Assembly: GCA_028706735.1 (NCBI GenBank)
Contig: JAQTVS010000076.1
Coordinates: 1 to 10,294, forward strand
DNA length: 10,294 nucleotides
Direction of reading: 5' to 3'
Source: Thiomonas sp.
GTDB lineage: Bacteria > Pseudomonadota > Gammaproteobacteria > Burkholderiales > Burkholderiaceae_C
The notes under the pieces are model-generated. The model did no database searches. It worked only from the letters and a program-made list of their open reading frames with translations, and was not told the DNA's origin. How positions within the stretch are numbered: the first letter of the stretch is position 1; every line of letters begins with the position of its first letter. The position numbers and the translations under genes are program-made. Positions 1 to 6,280 of this stretch are shown piece after piece.

Positions 1-95
1 ATGCCGATTTGCGAAAATCCCAGCGCACGACCCTGCTGCTTAATGTCTTGCACCCGCGAATGCAGATGTTCGGGCGATGCGCTGAGTTGCTCCAT
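1..95 (-). CDS. queG: tRNA epoxyqueuosine(34) reductase QueG, N-terminal fragment
   Basis: Only the first 31 codons are in the window and the gene continues past the left edge. QueG is a cobalamin- and Fe-S-dependent reductase that makes the last step to queuosine in the tRNA wobble base. The visible peptide begins MEQLSASPEHLHSRV and ends with ALGFSQIG, which fits the QueG N-terminus where a 'lGF..vGI' stretch follows the first helix. The ATG at 95 is the first in-frame Met. No clear Shine-Dalgarno precedes it. The gene is divergent from tsaE with only 23 nt between the two starts, a QueG/TsaE adjacency I recall as common in Burkholderiales. The identification rests on a short peptide plus context, so it is good but not certain. 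Confidence 0.72.
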   Translation of the reverse strand, partial: MEQLSASPEHLHSRVQDIKQQGRALGFSQIG

Positions 96-102
96 GCTGA
101 TG

Positions 103-108
103 ATTTTA
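103..108 (-). promoter_or_regulatory. possible -10 element of queG (TAAAAT)
   Basis: Reading the minus strand, TAAAAT lies 7 nt before the queG ATG, in an otherwise GC-rich stretch. If used as a -10 box, transcription would begin at or next to the start codon and give a leaderless message, which would agree with the missing Shine-Dalgarno. No convincing -35 is seen at 16-18 nt spacing, so this is weak. Confidence 0.25.
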
Positions 109-118
109 GAAACCCGCC

Positions 119-643
119 ATGCCCCTTGCCGCCCTGGATCTCCTGCTTGCCGATGAATCCGCCACCAACACCCTGGCGCAATCCATGGCATTGGCGTGGA
201 CGCAACACTCTGCCCCCCGCCTGCTCATCACCCTGGAAGGCGATCTCGGCGCAGGGAAAACCACCTTTGCACGCGCCTTTCTGCGCGCGCTGGGCGTGCA
301 GGGGCGCATCAAAAGCCCGAGTTTCAGCCTGGTGGAGGAGTACGCCATTGACATTCCCAACCTACAATTCAAGGGAACTCTTCGGACTGCCGCCTATCAC
401 ATTGATCTTTATCGCTTTTCGGACCCGCTGGAATGGGAAGATTCCGGGCTGCGCGATGTCGTTGGCGGGCCGGGAGTCAGTCTGGTTGAGTGGCCGCAGC
501 GTGCGGACGGCTTGCTGCCAGCAGCCGACCTGACTCTGCACCTTGAGCCCTTGGACGAACAACGCCAGTGCGTCCTGCGGGCAGGAACCGAAGTGGGTTT
601 GACCTTGTTGCGCGCCTTGCCAGAGCGACTGAAGTCTGGCTGA
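119..643 (+). CDS. tsaE: tRNA threonylcarbamoyladenosine biosynthesis ATPase TsaE
   Basis: TsaE is the cytoplasmic P-loop ATPase that works with TsaB and TsaD in making t6A at position 37 of ANN-decoding tRNAs. The 174-residue product carries the Walker A motif GDLGAGKTT (residues 41-49), the SPSFSLVEEY switch-like segment (66-75), the HIDLYRF motif (94-100) and VEWPQ (123-127), all family hallmarks in the right order. An oddity is about 10 extra residues (roughly 79-92, DIPNLQFKGTLRTA) between VEEY and HIDLYR compared with E. coli TsaE. The DNA there is less GC-rich than its surroundings. The start at 119 has no strong Shine-Dalgarno but gives the expected N-terminus. The amidase gene follows 48 nt downstream on the same strand and is probably co-transcribed. 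Confidence 0.95.
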   Translation: MPLAALDLLLADESATNTLAQSMALAWTQHSAPRLLITLEGDLGAGKTTFARAFLRALGVQGRIKSPSFSLVEEYAIDIPNLQFKGTLRTAAYHIDLYRFSDPLEWEDSGLRDVVGGPGVSLVEWPQRADGLLPAADLTLHLEPLDEQRQCVLRAGTEVGLTLLRALPERLKSG

Positions 644-680
644 TGCTGTGGTTGGCGCCTGCAACCGCGGCCTTTGGAGC

Positions 681-685
681 AGGAG
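681..685 (+). promoter_or_regulatory. ribosome binding site deciding the amiC start
   Basis: AGGAG sits 6 nt before the ATG at 692. This supports that ATG over the in-frame TTG at 674, which would place the RBS inside the coding region and put six extra residues ahead of the twin-arginine signal. Confidence 0.75.
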
Positions 686-691
686 CTGAAG

Positions 692-2086
692 ATGACCACA
701 CCACGCCGCCGCTTTCTTGTGCAGTCCTCCAGCCTGGTGCTGCTGCTGACCACCCCCATGCTCGCGCGCGGGGCGACGCTGATGTCCATCCGCGTCTGGC
801 CCGCGCCGGAATACACCCGGCTGACCCTGGAGTCCGACGGCCCCCTGAGCGCCACGCATCAGGTGCTGAACAACCCGCCCCGGCTCGTGGTTGACATTCA
901 GGGCCTGCAGCTTGACAACCAGTTGCGCGAACTCGCGGGCAAGGTGAAATCGGACGACCCTTTCATCAAGGATGTGCGCGTCGGCCAGTACAAGCCTGAC
1001 GTGGTGCGCCTGGTGATCGACCTGAAGCAGGCGGTCAAGCCACAGGTGTTCAGCCTGTTGCCCGTGGCCGCCTATCAAAACCGGCTGGTGTTCGATCTCT
1101 ATCCCGCGCATTCCGGCGACCGGTTGATGGCCTTCATGCAGCAGCAAGAGGTGCTGGACCGCGACCACCAACCCGCCACGGGCGCGGCTCAGGCCGCCCC
1201 GCCGCAAACGCTGGCGCAGGCCCAGGCCGGGCAGCAAGATTCGCTCGGCGACTGGATTCGCAAACACCGCAGCGAGCTCGACGATCCGCAAGCTGCGCCG
1301 CAGCCGCCGCAGGTTCTTGCCGACAACACGCCCGCGCAGCGCCCCGACCCCGTTCGCCGCGACCGGCGCAACTTCCGCAGCGTGCTGCTGGCCATCGACC
1401 CCGGCCATGGCGGCGAAGACCCCGGCGCCACCGGCCCCAGCGGCGTGCACGAGAAGGACGTGGTGCTGCTCATCGCCCGCCATCTGCGCGACCTGGCGAT
1501 GAACACGCCGCATATGCGGGTGATGATGACGCGCGACAGCGACTACTTCGTTCCGCTGTGGACGCGGGTGGAAAAAGCGCAGTCGGCCAACGCCGACCTG
1601 TTCACCTCCATTCATGCCGACGGCTGGTTCACGCCGCAGGCGCGCGGCGCCTCGGTGTATTGCCTGTCCGATAGCGGCGCCTCCAGTGTGGAGGCGCGGC
1701 TGATGGCGCAGCGCGAGAACGCCGCCGACGCCATTGGCGGCATCGACATCAACTCGCGCAGCTATCAGGTGGCCAAGGTGCTGCTCAACATGTCCACCAC
1801 GGCCAAGATCAACGCCAGCCTGAAAATGGCGCGTCCCACACTGGGCAAGATGGGAGAACTGGTGCATCTGCATTCAAAGCAGGTGCAGCAGGCGGGGTTT
1901 GCGGTGCTGAAGTCGCCCAGCATTCCGTCCATGCTGGTCGAAACCGCCTTCATCAGCAACCCGGAGGAAGAAGCGCGGCTGCAAACTCCGGCCTACCGCA
2001 AGCAAATCGCCCGCGCCATTTTCGAAGGCCTGCGCGCCTACCTCGACACCAATCCGCCGCTGGCCCGCCGCCGCGTGTTGACCTGA
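692..2086 (+). CDS. amiC: N-acetylmuramoyl-L-alanine amidase, AmiC type (AMIN + Amidase_3)
   Basis: This periplasmic zinc amidase cleaves the bond between MurNAc and the stem peptide to split septal peptidoglycan. The 464-residue product starts with a Tat-type signal (TTPRRRFL, then a Leu-rich core, residues 2-27). An AMIN domain (about 30-138) localises the enzyme to septal peptidoglycan. A Gln/Pro/Ala-rich linker (about 145-225) leads to the Amidase_3 domain (about 230-454). Zinc and catalytic residues are visible: His239 in DPGHGGEDPG, Glu254 in VHEKD, His308 in SIHAD and Glu417 in LVETAFISNP. The insert before the third zinc region (about 325-400) is the part that in AmiC-type enzymes includes an autoinhibitory helix displaced by an EnvC/NlpD activator. 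No activator gene is in view. The gene lies 48 nt after tsaE, and amidase next to tsaE is a common bacterial order. Confidence 0.95.
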   Translation: MTTPRRRFLVQSSSLVLLLTTPMLARGATLMSIRVWPAPEYTRLTLESDGPLSATHQVLNNPPRLVVDIQGLQLDNQLRELAGKVKSDDPFIKDVRVGQYKPDVVRLVIDLKQAVKPQVFSLLPVAAYQNRLVFDLYPAHSGDRLMAFMQQQEVLDRDHQPATGAAQAAPPQTLAQAQAGQQDSLGDWIRKHRSELDDPQAAPQPPQVLADNTPAQRPDPVRRDRRNFRSVLLAIDPGHGGEDPGATGPSGVHEKDVVLLIARHLRDLAMNTPHMRVMMTRDSDYFVPLWTRVEKAQSANADLFTSIHADGWFTPQARGASVYCLSDSGASSVEARLMAQRENAADAIGGIDINSRSYQVAKVLLNMSTTAKINASLKMARPTLGKMGELVHLHSKQVQQAGFAVLKSPSIPSMLVETAFISNPEEEARLQTPAYRKQIARAIFEGLRAYLDTNPPLARRRVLT

Positions 2087-2211
2087 GAGCGCCCCCAGAC
2101 CTGCCGCGTTCGCGTCAGGCCCCCCGAGGGGGATGAAAAAACTTGGGGCGGCCCGGCGTTTTCTCAGGAGCGCCCCCAGACCTGCCGCGTTCGCGTCAGC
2201 CCCCCGAGGGG
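2087..2211. repeat. two-copy intergenic direct repeat between convergent genes
   Basis: A unit beginning GAGCGCCCCCAGACCTGCCG occurs at 2087-2132 and again at 2168-2211. The first 32 bases are identical, followed by a G/C-rich end (CCCCCCGAGGGG) that has two extra G in copy 1. The 35-nt spacer includes GGGGCG, which can pair with the CGCCCC of copy 2. The repeat fills the whole space between the amiC stop and the rraA stop. The C-run/G-run ends can form short stems, so it may end transcription of both convergent genes. I recall this style of element as dispersed in Burkholderiales genomes. Confidence 0.85.
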
Positions 2212-2721
2212 TCAAAGCGCAAGCCCGAGCTGCTCGCGACTGATGATCACGCCGTCTTCGTCGGCATAGAGCCATTCGCCAGGCCGCACGATCACGTCCT
2301 GGATATTCACCACGGCATCGGTCATGCCCTTGCCATGCTTGTCCGGCGGTGCGGGAACGCACGCCAGCGCCAGCACGCCGATGGGCACTTGCTGGATTTC
2401 GCTCACATCGCGCACGCAGCCGTTGATCAGCACGCCAGCCCAGCCGTTCTGATTGGCCAACGCGGCGAGGTTACCGCCAAAGAGCGCCCGCTTCATGGAC
2501 GCCGCCCCATCCACCACCAGCACCCGCGCCAAGCCCGCAGACTCCAGCGCGGCGCGCACCAAGGCGTTGTCGTCGCGGCATTGCACGGTGGCGATCTGGC
2601 CGCGAAAGCGGGTGATCTTGCCGTAAGACCGGAACACTGGGGGCAGCACGCGCAGCACATCGCTATGCAAGGCATCGCGGTGCGCATCGCACAAATCACA
2701 GGTTGAAAATAAAGCGTGCAT
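2212..2721 (-). CDS. RraA-family protein (probable HMG/CHA aldolase / oxaloacetate decarboxylase type)
   Basis: The 169-residue product matches the RraA fold family. Motifs include DLCDAH near the N-terminus, RVLVVDGAASMKRALFGGNL, NGWAGVLINGCVRD, and LYADEDGVIIS near the end. The family has two activities: class II pyruvate aldolases (4-hydroxy-4-methyl-2-oxoglutarate aldolase, oxaloacetate decarboxylase) and, in E. coli RraA, inhibition of RNase E. Aldolases have an Arg-Asp pair for pyruvate and metal binding, whereas E. coli RraA has Arg-Gln. This protein has GCVRD, so I infer it can be an aldolase. The start is the ATG at 2721, 7 nt after GGAGG. An upstream in-frame ATG at 2727 would leave only 1 nt after the RBS. 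The gene is convergent with amiC and divergent from arnD. The product may be mis-annotated as 'ribonuclease activity regulator'. Confidence 0.88.
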   Translation of the reverse strand: MHALFSTCDLCDAHRDALHSDVLRVLPPVFRSYGKITRFRGQIATVQCRDDNALVRAALESAGLARVLVVDGAASMKRALFGGNLAALANQNGWAGVLINGCVRDVSEIQQVPIGVLALACVPAPPDKHGKGMTDAVVNIQDVIVRPGEWLYADEDGVIISREQLGLAL

Positions 2722-2728
2722 CTCCATT

Positions 2729-2733
2729 CCTCC
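2729..2733 (-). promoter_or_regulatory. ribosome binding site of the rraA-family gene
   Basis: On the minus strand GGAGG lies 7 nt before the ATG at 2721. It fixes this start against the further upstream in-frame ATGs at 2727 and 2772. Confidence 0.75.
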
Positions 2734-2734
2734 G

Positions 2735-2748
2735 GGTGCGAAGGCACC
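2735..2748 (-). promoter_or_regulatory. small hairpin just upstream of the rraA RBS
   Basis: On the minus strand GGTGC-CTTC-GCACC forms a perfect 5-bp stem with a 4-nt loop, ending 1 nt before the GGAGG. It would sit in the 5' untranslated leader and could influence ribosome access or message stability. No riboswitch or known operator is recognised. Confidence 0.35.
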
Positions 2749-2852
2749 GCCCGAAACCATTGAAGCAGACACCCTGTACTCCCGGGCTGTGTCAGGTCAA
2801 GTCCTCTACGATGTCGGCCTGCCCCCTTGAACCGCTCGCCTCCTGAATCCCC

Positions 2853-3752
2853 ATGCCCACCATCGCGCTCAAAATCGATGTTGACACCCTGCGCGGCACA
2901 CTCGAGGGTGTGCCAACCCTGCTTCGGCTGCTCGACCGGCACCAACTCCGCGCGACCTTTCTGTTCAGCCTGGGGCCAGACCATACTGGCCGAGCGCTCA
3001 AACGTGTGTTTCGCCCCGGCTTTCTTGCCAAGGTGCAGCGCACCTCGGTCACCAGTCATTACGGTCTGAAAACCCTGCTCTACGGCACCCTGCTGCCCGG
3101 ACCGGATATCGGCAAGCGCGCCGCAGCACCGATGCGGGACGCACACCGGGCAGGGCATGAAACTGGCGTCCACACCTGGGACCACATTCTGTGGCAAGAC
3201 TCTGTGGCGCGCAAAGATGCCGACTGGACCCGCCGCCAGCTCCAGCTTGCCATCGACCGCTACGGCGAGATTTTCGGCACGCCCCCGCGCGTACATGGCG
3301 CCGCCGGCTGGCAGATGAATGACGCCGCCTATGCGCTGGAACAAGAGCTGAGCATCACCCTGGCCTCGGACGGCCGCGGCGCCCATCCCTTTCTCCCCGT
3401 GGTGCAGGGCCGCCCTCTCACCGTGCCGCAGCTGCCCACCACTCTGCCCACACTGGATGAACTGATCGGCGTGGACGGCCTGAATGCCGACAACGTGGCC
3501 GACCATCTGCTGCGCCTCAGCACCGATGGGCGCGACCATGTCTACACCCTGCACGCAGAACTCGAAGGCGGGCAGCTCGCGCCCGTATTTGATCGTCTGC
3601 TGCACGGCTGGAAGGCCGCTGGCCTGCACTGCACCACGATGCGCGGCTATGCCGACACGCTCGACCTTGCCGCCCTGCCCCGCCACACCGTCCGCCTCGG
3701 CAGCATTCCCGGGCGCAGCGGCACCCTTGCCCTGCAAGGCGCTCCGGCATGA
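2853..3752 (+). CDS. arnD: 4-deoxy-4-formamido-L-arabinose-phosphoundecaprenol deformylase ArnD
   Basis: ArnD removes the formyl group from undecaprenyl-phosphate-linked 4-formamido-L-arabinose at the inner membrane. The product is transferred to lipid A and lowers its negative charge, which gives polymyxin resistance. The 299-residue protein has the NodB/polysaccharide deacetylase fold and tracks E. coli ArnD along its length. Visible motifs are KIDVDTLRGTLEGVP (7-21) with the catalytic/metal Asp residues, FSLGPDHTGR (38-47), VHTWDH (106-111) with metal His107 and His111, AAGW (150-153), SDGRGAHPFLP (172-182), LPTLDELIG (198-206) and YTLHAELEG (231-239). No Shine-Dalgarno is seen before the ATG at 2853, but the homology begins right there. 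The downstream DUF1289 gene overlaps it by 4 nt. No other arn gene is in the window, so the partner enzymes must be elsewhere. Confidence 0.9.
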   Translation: MPTIALKIDVDTLRGTLEGVPTLLRLLDRHQLRATFLFSLGPDHTGRALKRVFRPGFLAKVQRTSVTSHYGLKTLLYGTLLPGPDIGKRAAAPMRDAHRAGHETGVHTWDHILWQDSVARKDADWTRRQLQLAIDRYGEIFGTPPRVHGAAGWQMNDAAYALEQELSITLASDGRGAHPFLPVVQGRPLTVPQLPTTLPTLDELIGVDGLNADNVADHLLRLSTDGRDHVYTLHAELEGGQLAPVFDRLLHGWKAAGLHCTTMRGYADTLDLAALPRHTVRLGSIPGRSGTLALQGAPA

Positions 3753-3955
3753 ACGAGACACCGCCAGACGATCCGGGCGGCGAGCCGGACACGCCCTGTG
3801 TCGGCGTGTGCTCCACCGGCTTCGACGAGGTCTGCCGCGGCTGCCTGCGGACTGCAGTGGAAGTGGGGCGCTGGGTGGAGATGAGCAAGGCGGAGAAGCG
3901 GGCGGTCTGGGTGCGCATCCTGGCTGAAGGCTACAGGCCGCGCAACAAGGATTGA
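3749..3955 (+). CDS. DUF1289 family small cysteine protein
   Basis: This 68-residue protein has the DUF1289 pattern: TPCVGVCS, then VCRGCLRT, then W-x-x-MS-x-x-E-K-R. The four cysteines (17, 21, 29, 32) form C-x3-C-x7-C-x2-C, which suggests a metal or Fe-S site. The family's biochemical role is not established to my knowledge. The start codon overlaps the arnD stop in ATGA, so translation is probably coupled to arnD. The first 14 residues are acidic and proline-rich and are probably disordered. Family membership is secure, but function is unknown. Confidence 0.9.
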   Translation: MNETPPDDPGGEPDTPCVGVCSTGFDEVCRGCLRTAVEVGRWVEMSKAEKRAVWVRILAEGYRPRNKD

Positions 3956-4057
3956 TGCGGATCACATGCGGCTGCTTTCCACACCGGTTCGCGGTGGTGT
4001 GCTGCGTCGCACAAATTTCAATTCCCTTGTTAGCATCAAGCGCATCGCCCATTCTCG

Positions 4058-4954
4058 ATGACGACCATGCCCCCGACCATCACCAAAGCCGTCTTCCCCG
4101 TCGCCGGTCTCGGTACGCGGTTTCTGCCCGCGACCAAAGCCACCCCCAAGGAAATGATGCCGGTGGTGGACAAGCCGCTCATTCAATACGCGGTGGAAGA
4201 AGCCTATGCCGCTGGCATCACCGAAATGATATTCGTCACCGGACGCCACAAGCGCGCCATCGAAGATCATTTCGACACGGCGTATGAGCTCGAACACGAA
4301 CTGGAAGCCGCTGGCAAGCAGGCGCTGCTCGACGTGGTGCGCAGCGTCAAGCCCGACAACGTGCAGTGTGTGTTCGTGCGCCAGCCTGTGGCCAACGGCC
4401 TGGGCGCTGCGGTGCTGTGCGCCGCGCGTCTGGTGGGCGACGAGCCGTTTGCCGTCATCCTCGCTGACGACTTGCTCGTGGGCACGCCGCCCGTCATGGC
4501 GCAAATGGTGGACATCCACAGCCGTCATGGCCGCAGCGTCATCGCCACCGAAGAAGTGCCGCGCGAGCACACCAAGCGCTACGGCATCGTCAGCGGGCAG
4601 GAAATCACACCGGGGCTGACCTCGCTCTCAGGCATTGTGGAAAAACCCGCCCCCGAGGTTGCCCCCAGCACGCAAGCGGTCGTCGGCCGCTACATCCTCA
4701 GCCCCCGCGTGTTTCATCATCTGCGCAACGGCAAACCCGGCGCCGGCGGCGAGATTCAACTGACCGACGGCATCTCCGCCCTGCTGCGCGAAGAAGCGGT
4801 GTACGCCTACCGCTACAGCGGCCGCCGTTTCGACTGCGGCAGCAAGCTCGGCTACCTCGAAGCCACGGTGCAACTGGGCATGACCCACCCGGAAACGGGG
4901 CCGGAGTTCAGCGCCTATATCAACAGCCTGCGCGCTGACCGCGCCGAGGGCTGA
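4058..4954 (+). CDS. galU: UTP-glucose-1-phosphate uridylyltransferase GalU
   Basis: GalU makes UDP-glucose from UTP and glucose-1-phosphate in the cytoplasm. UDP-glucose feeds LPS, exopolysaccharide, trehalose and, through UDP-glucuronate, the aminoarabinose pathway. The 298 residues show the nucleotide-binding loop [17 protein letters not shown] (17-33), [12 protein letters not shown] (38-49), the ILADD metal region (134-138), VEKP (194-197), GRYIL (210-214), GEIQLTD (231-237) and [12 protein letters not shown] (258-269). The length is normal. At 115-118 it has GLGAA, where E. coli and most homologues have GLGHA, so a usually conserved His is Ala. There is no obvious Shine-Dalgarno before the ATG at 4058, and an ATG at 4067 is an alternative. 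A 102-nt gap separates it from the DUF1289 gene, so it may have its own promoter, but I found no convincing one. Confidence 0.95.
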   Translation: MTTMPPTITKAVFPVAGLGTRFLPATKATPKEMMPVVDKPLIQYAVEEAYAAGITEMIFVTGRHKRAIEDHFDTAYELEHELEAAGKQALLDVVRSVKPDNVQCVFVRQPVANGLGAAVLCAARLVGDEPFAVILADDLLVGTPPVMAQMVDIHSRHGRSVIATEEVPREHTKRYGIVSGQEITPGLTSLSGIVEKPAPEVAPSTQAVVGRYILSPRVFHHLRNGKPGAGGEIQLTDGISALLREEAVYAYRYSGRRFDCGSKLGYLEATVQLGMTHPETGPEFSAYINSLRADRAEG

Positions 4955-5005
4955 CACTCCCTGCAGTGACAGGCCGCCCCGTGCAAGGCAGCCCGGCGGT
5001 TTCGC

Positions 5006-5410
5006 CTATCGGTACGCCGCAGGCGCCATCAACTCTTGCGGCACGGGTTGGCGGCTGTAGTCCGCATGGCGCTCGCGCTCGGGCAGATTGATGGGAGGAT
5101 GTTCCACCTCACCATAGTCGAACTGCGACAGCAGGTGCCCGGATGAAGTTCAGCCGTGCGAGCTTCTTGTCGTTGCCCTCCACCACCCACCAGCGCGCTT
5201 CAACAATATGCGTGCGCTCGAGCATGTCCTCCTTGGCCTTGGTGCATTGCTCCCAGCGGCGGCGGCTTTCCAGATCCATCGGACTGAGCTTCCACTGCTT
5301 CATCGGATCGTGAATGCGACTGGGAAAGCGCACATGCTGCGCGTCATCGGTGATCGAAAACCAGTACTTCAGCACCTTGATGCCTGAGATGGTGTAGACA
5401 AATCCGGCGT
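5006..5410 (-). pseudogene. polyphosphate kinase 2 (PPK2) C-terminal remnant, truncated and frameshifted
   Basis: On the minus strand a reading frame gives SGIKVLKYWFSI, then DPMKQWKLSPMDLESRRRWE, then VVEGNDKKLARLNFIR. These are signature stretches of the PPK2 C-terminal half. After NFIR an extra G (within the + strand CCC at 5138-5140) shifts the frame. Removing it restores HLLSQFDYGEVEHPPINLPE and a plausible tail ending at a TAG at 5006-5008. The upstream part holding Walker A and Walker B is absent. Upstream of about 5400 the peptide no longer resembles PPK2, and the cytochrome c stop comes at 5488. PPK2 enzymes are normally about 260-300 residues and about 125 codons remain here. The result cannot be an active kinase. 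The 5' boundary is approximate. The stretches 4955-5005 and 5411-5487 show no gene that I recognise. Confidence 0.85.
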
Positions 5411-5487
5411 GGCCGAGCAGCGCGCCCAGAGGATTCCAATCAAGGCGCAAAGCACAGCCGTGCCCGCCGCACGCAGATCGCTGAGCT

Positions 5488-5853
5488 TCAATGCATTTCG
5501 TCGCGGACGTAGAGATCGCCCTTGAGGCTGGCGATGTAGGCTGCGATGTCCTGCAGATCCTGCGTGTTGTACTGCGCCACCATGCCGCTCATGATGGCGT
5601 TGTTGCGGCCATAGAGCGGGGTCTGGTGCTTGGCCTGGTATTGCTGCAGGGCGTGGAACAGATAGCTCTGATACTGGCCGGCGAGCTTGGGATAGTTGGG
5701 GGCGATGGGCTTGTCGAGTCCGGCGCCGTGGCAGGCGATGCAACCGCCCTTGTTCACCAGATCTTCCCCCTTTTTGATATCGGCAGCATGGGCCGAACCC
5801 ACGAAAGCGACAAGCGCGGCAGCGGCAGTCAGGGAGGCAGTCATTCGTTTCAT
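5488..5853 (-). CDS. periplasmic monoheme class I cytochrome c (c4 C-terminal-half-like)
   Basis: The 121-residue product has a Sec signal peptide (MKRMTASLTAAAALVAFVGS...AHA, cleavage near residue 23). One heme site follows, CIACH (38-42), with His42 as an axial ligand. PKLAGQYQSYL (55-65) and NAIMSGMVAQYNTQDLQDIA (85-104) supply the other axial Met (Met88 or Met91). It ends in an acidic/basic tail, YVRDEMH. The pattern LAGQ...YL...Q and IMSGMV...QDIAAY is like one half of diheme cytochrome c4. The start at 5853 is chosen for GAGGAG 7 nt upstream and for the signal peptide it gives. The gene begins 11 nt after the stop of the next cytochrome. It is the last gene of the oxidase cluster and a likely electron carrier to it. 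Confidence 0.92.
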   Translation of the reverse strand: MKRMTASLTAAAALVAFVGSAHAADIKKGEDLVNKGGCIACHGAGLDKPIAPNYPKLAGQYQSYLFHALQQYQAKHQTPLYGRNNAIMSGMVAQYNTQDLQDIAAYIASLKGDLYVRDEMH

Positions 5854-5860
5854 TTGTAGG

Positions 5861-5866
5861 CTCCTC
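5861..5866 (-). promoter_or_regulatory. ribosome binding site of the distal cytochrome c gene
   Basis: On the minus strand GAGGAG lies 7 nt before the ATG at 5853 and overlaps the stop of the upstream cytochrome gene. It favours this start over the ATG at 5868, which would overlap the upstream coding sequence. Confidence 0.75.
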
Positions 5867-6209
5867 ATTTGACGCTTTGGTTTTTAGACACGGCGTAATA
5901 CGCTGACAAATTGGCGATCTGCTGTGAGGTCAGGATGTCGGCCACAGCCTTCATCGTCGGGTTGCGGCGCGCGCCACTGCGGTAATCGTCCAGGCACTGC
6001 GCGATGTAGGCGGCGCTTTGCCCGTTCAGCTTGGGCGCGCGGTAAACCTCGGGGAAATCGGTTTTGAAGCCGCCGTGGGCGTTATGGCAGCCTTCGCACA
6101 TGGAGGATTCATACTTGCCTGCGGCGGCGTTGCCCGCTGACGTTTGCGCCTGCGCGCTTGCGGCGAGAAAAAGGGTCATCAAGATCACAGGGATGGGATG
6201 ATGTTTCAT
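5865..6209 (-). CDS. periplasmic monoheme class I cytochrome c (c4 N-terminal-half-like)
   Basis: The 114-residue product begins with a signal peptide (MKHHPIPVILMTLFLAASAQAQ, cleavage after AQA about residue 21). The single heme motif is CEGCH (38-42). APKLNGQSAAYI (58-69) and RNPTMKAVADILTSQQIANL (82-101) follow, with Met86 as the probable sixth heme ligand. The longer frame upstream has no signal-peptide logic, so the ATG at 6209 is chosen, although its RBS is weak. It is followed after 11 nt by a second cytochrome c with a complementary pattern. Together the two resemble a diheme cytochrome c4 divided into two proteins. Position downstream of oxidase genes suggests a role as donor or relay to the B-type oxidase. 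Confidence 0.92.
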   Translation of the reverse strand: MKHHPIPVILMTLFLAASAQAQTSAGNAAAGKYESSMCEGCHNAHGGFKTDFPEVYRAPKLNGQSAAYIAQCLDDYRSGARRNPTMKAVADILTSQQIANLSAYYAVSKNQSVK

Positions 6210-6280
6210 GAGTGGTCCAGGGTGGGGTGCATTAAAGGCCATGCGGAGTTTCGCGGCGGCAACTCTTGTGACAAAGAGGA

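Noticed and set aside
362..1873. 503-codon open frame on the minus strand across tsaE and amiC
   Set aside because: Antisense to two clear genes. The translation is His/Gln/Arg-rich without motifs, typical of a GC-rich shadow frame.
1874..2362. Minus-strand frame through the intergenic repeat, giving repeated ADANAAGLGA peptides
   Set aside because: The peptide repeat is the direct DNA repeat read in one frame. It overlaps rraA and amiC out of frame, so it is not a repeat protein.
2493..4052. 519-codon minus-strand open frame
   Set aside because: Runs antisense through arnD and the DUF1289 gene and shares DNA with rraA in another frame. No family motif seen.
4955..5005. Possible terminator after galU (CCGCC ... 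GGCGG followed by TTT)
   Set aside because: The stem is only 5 bp with a long loop and three T. Too weak to call.
5411..5487. Short GCAC/GTGC hairpin after the last cytochrome gene as an operon terminator
   Set aside because: A 4-bp stem and a short mixed T stretch do not meet a reasonable terminator standard.
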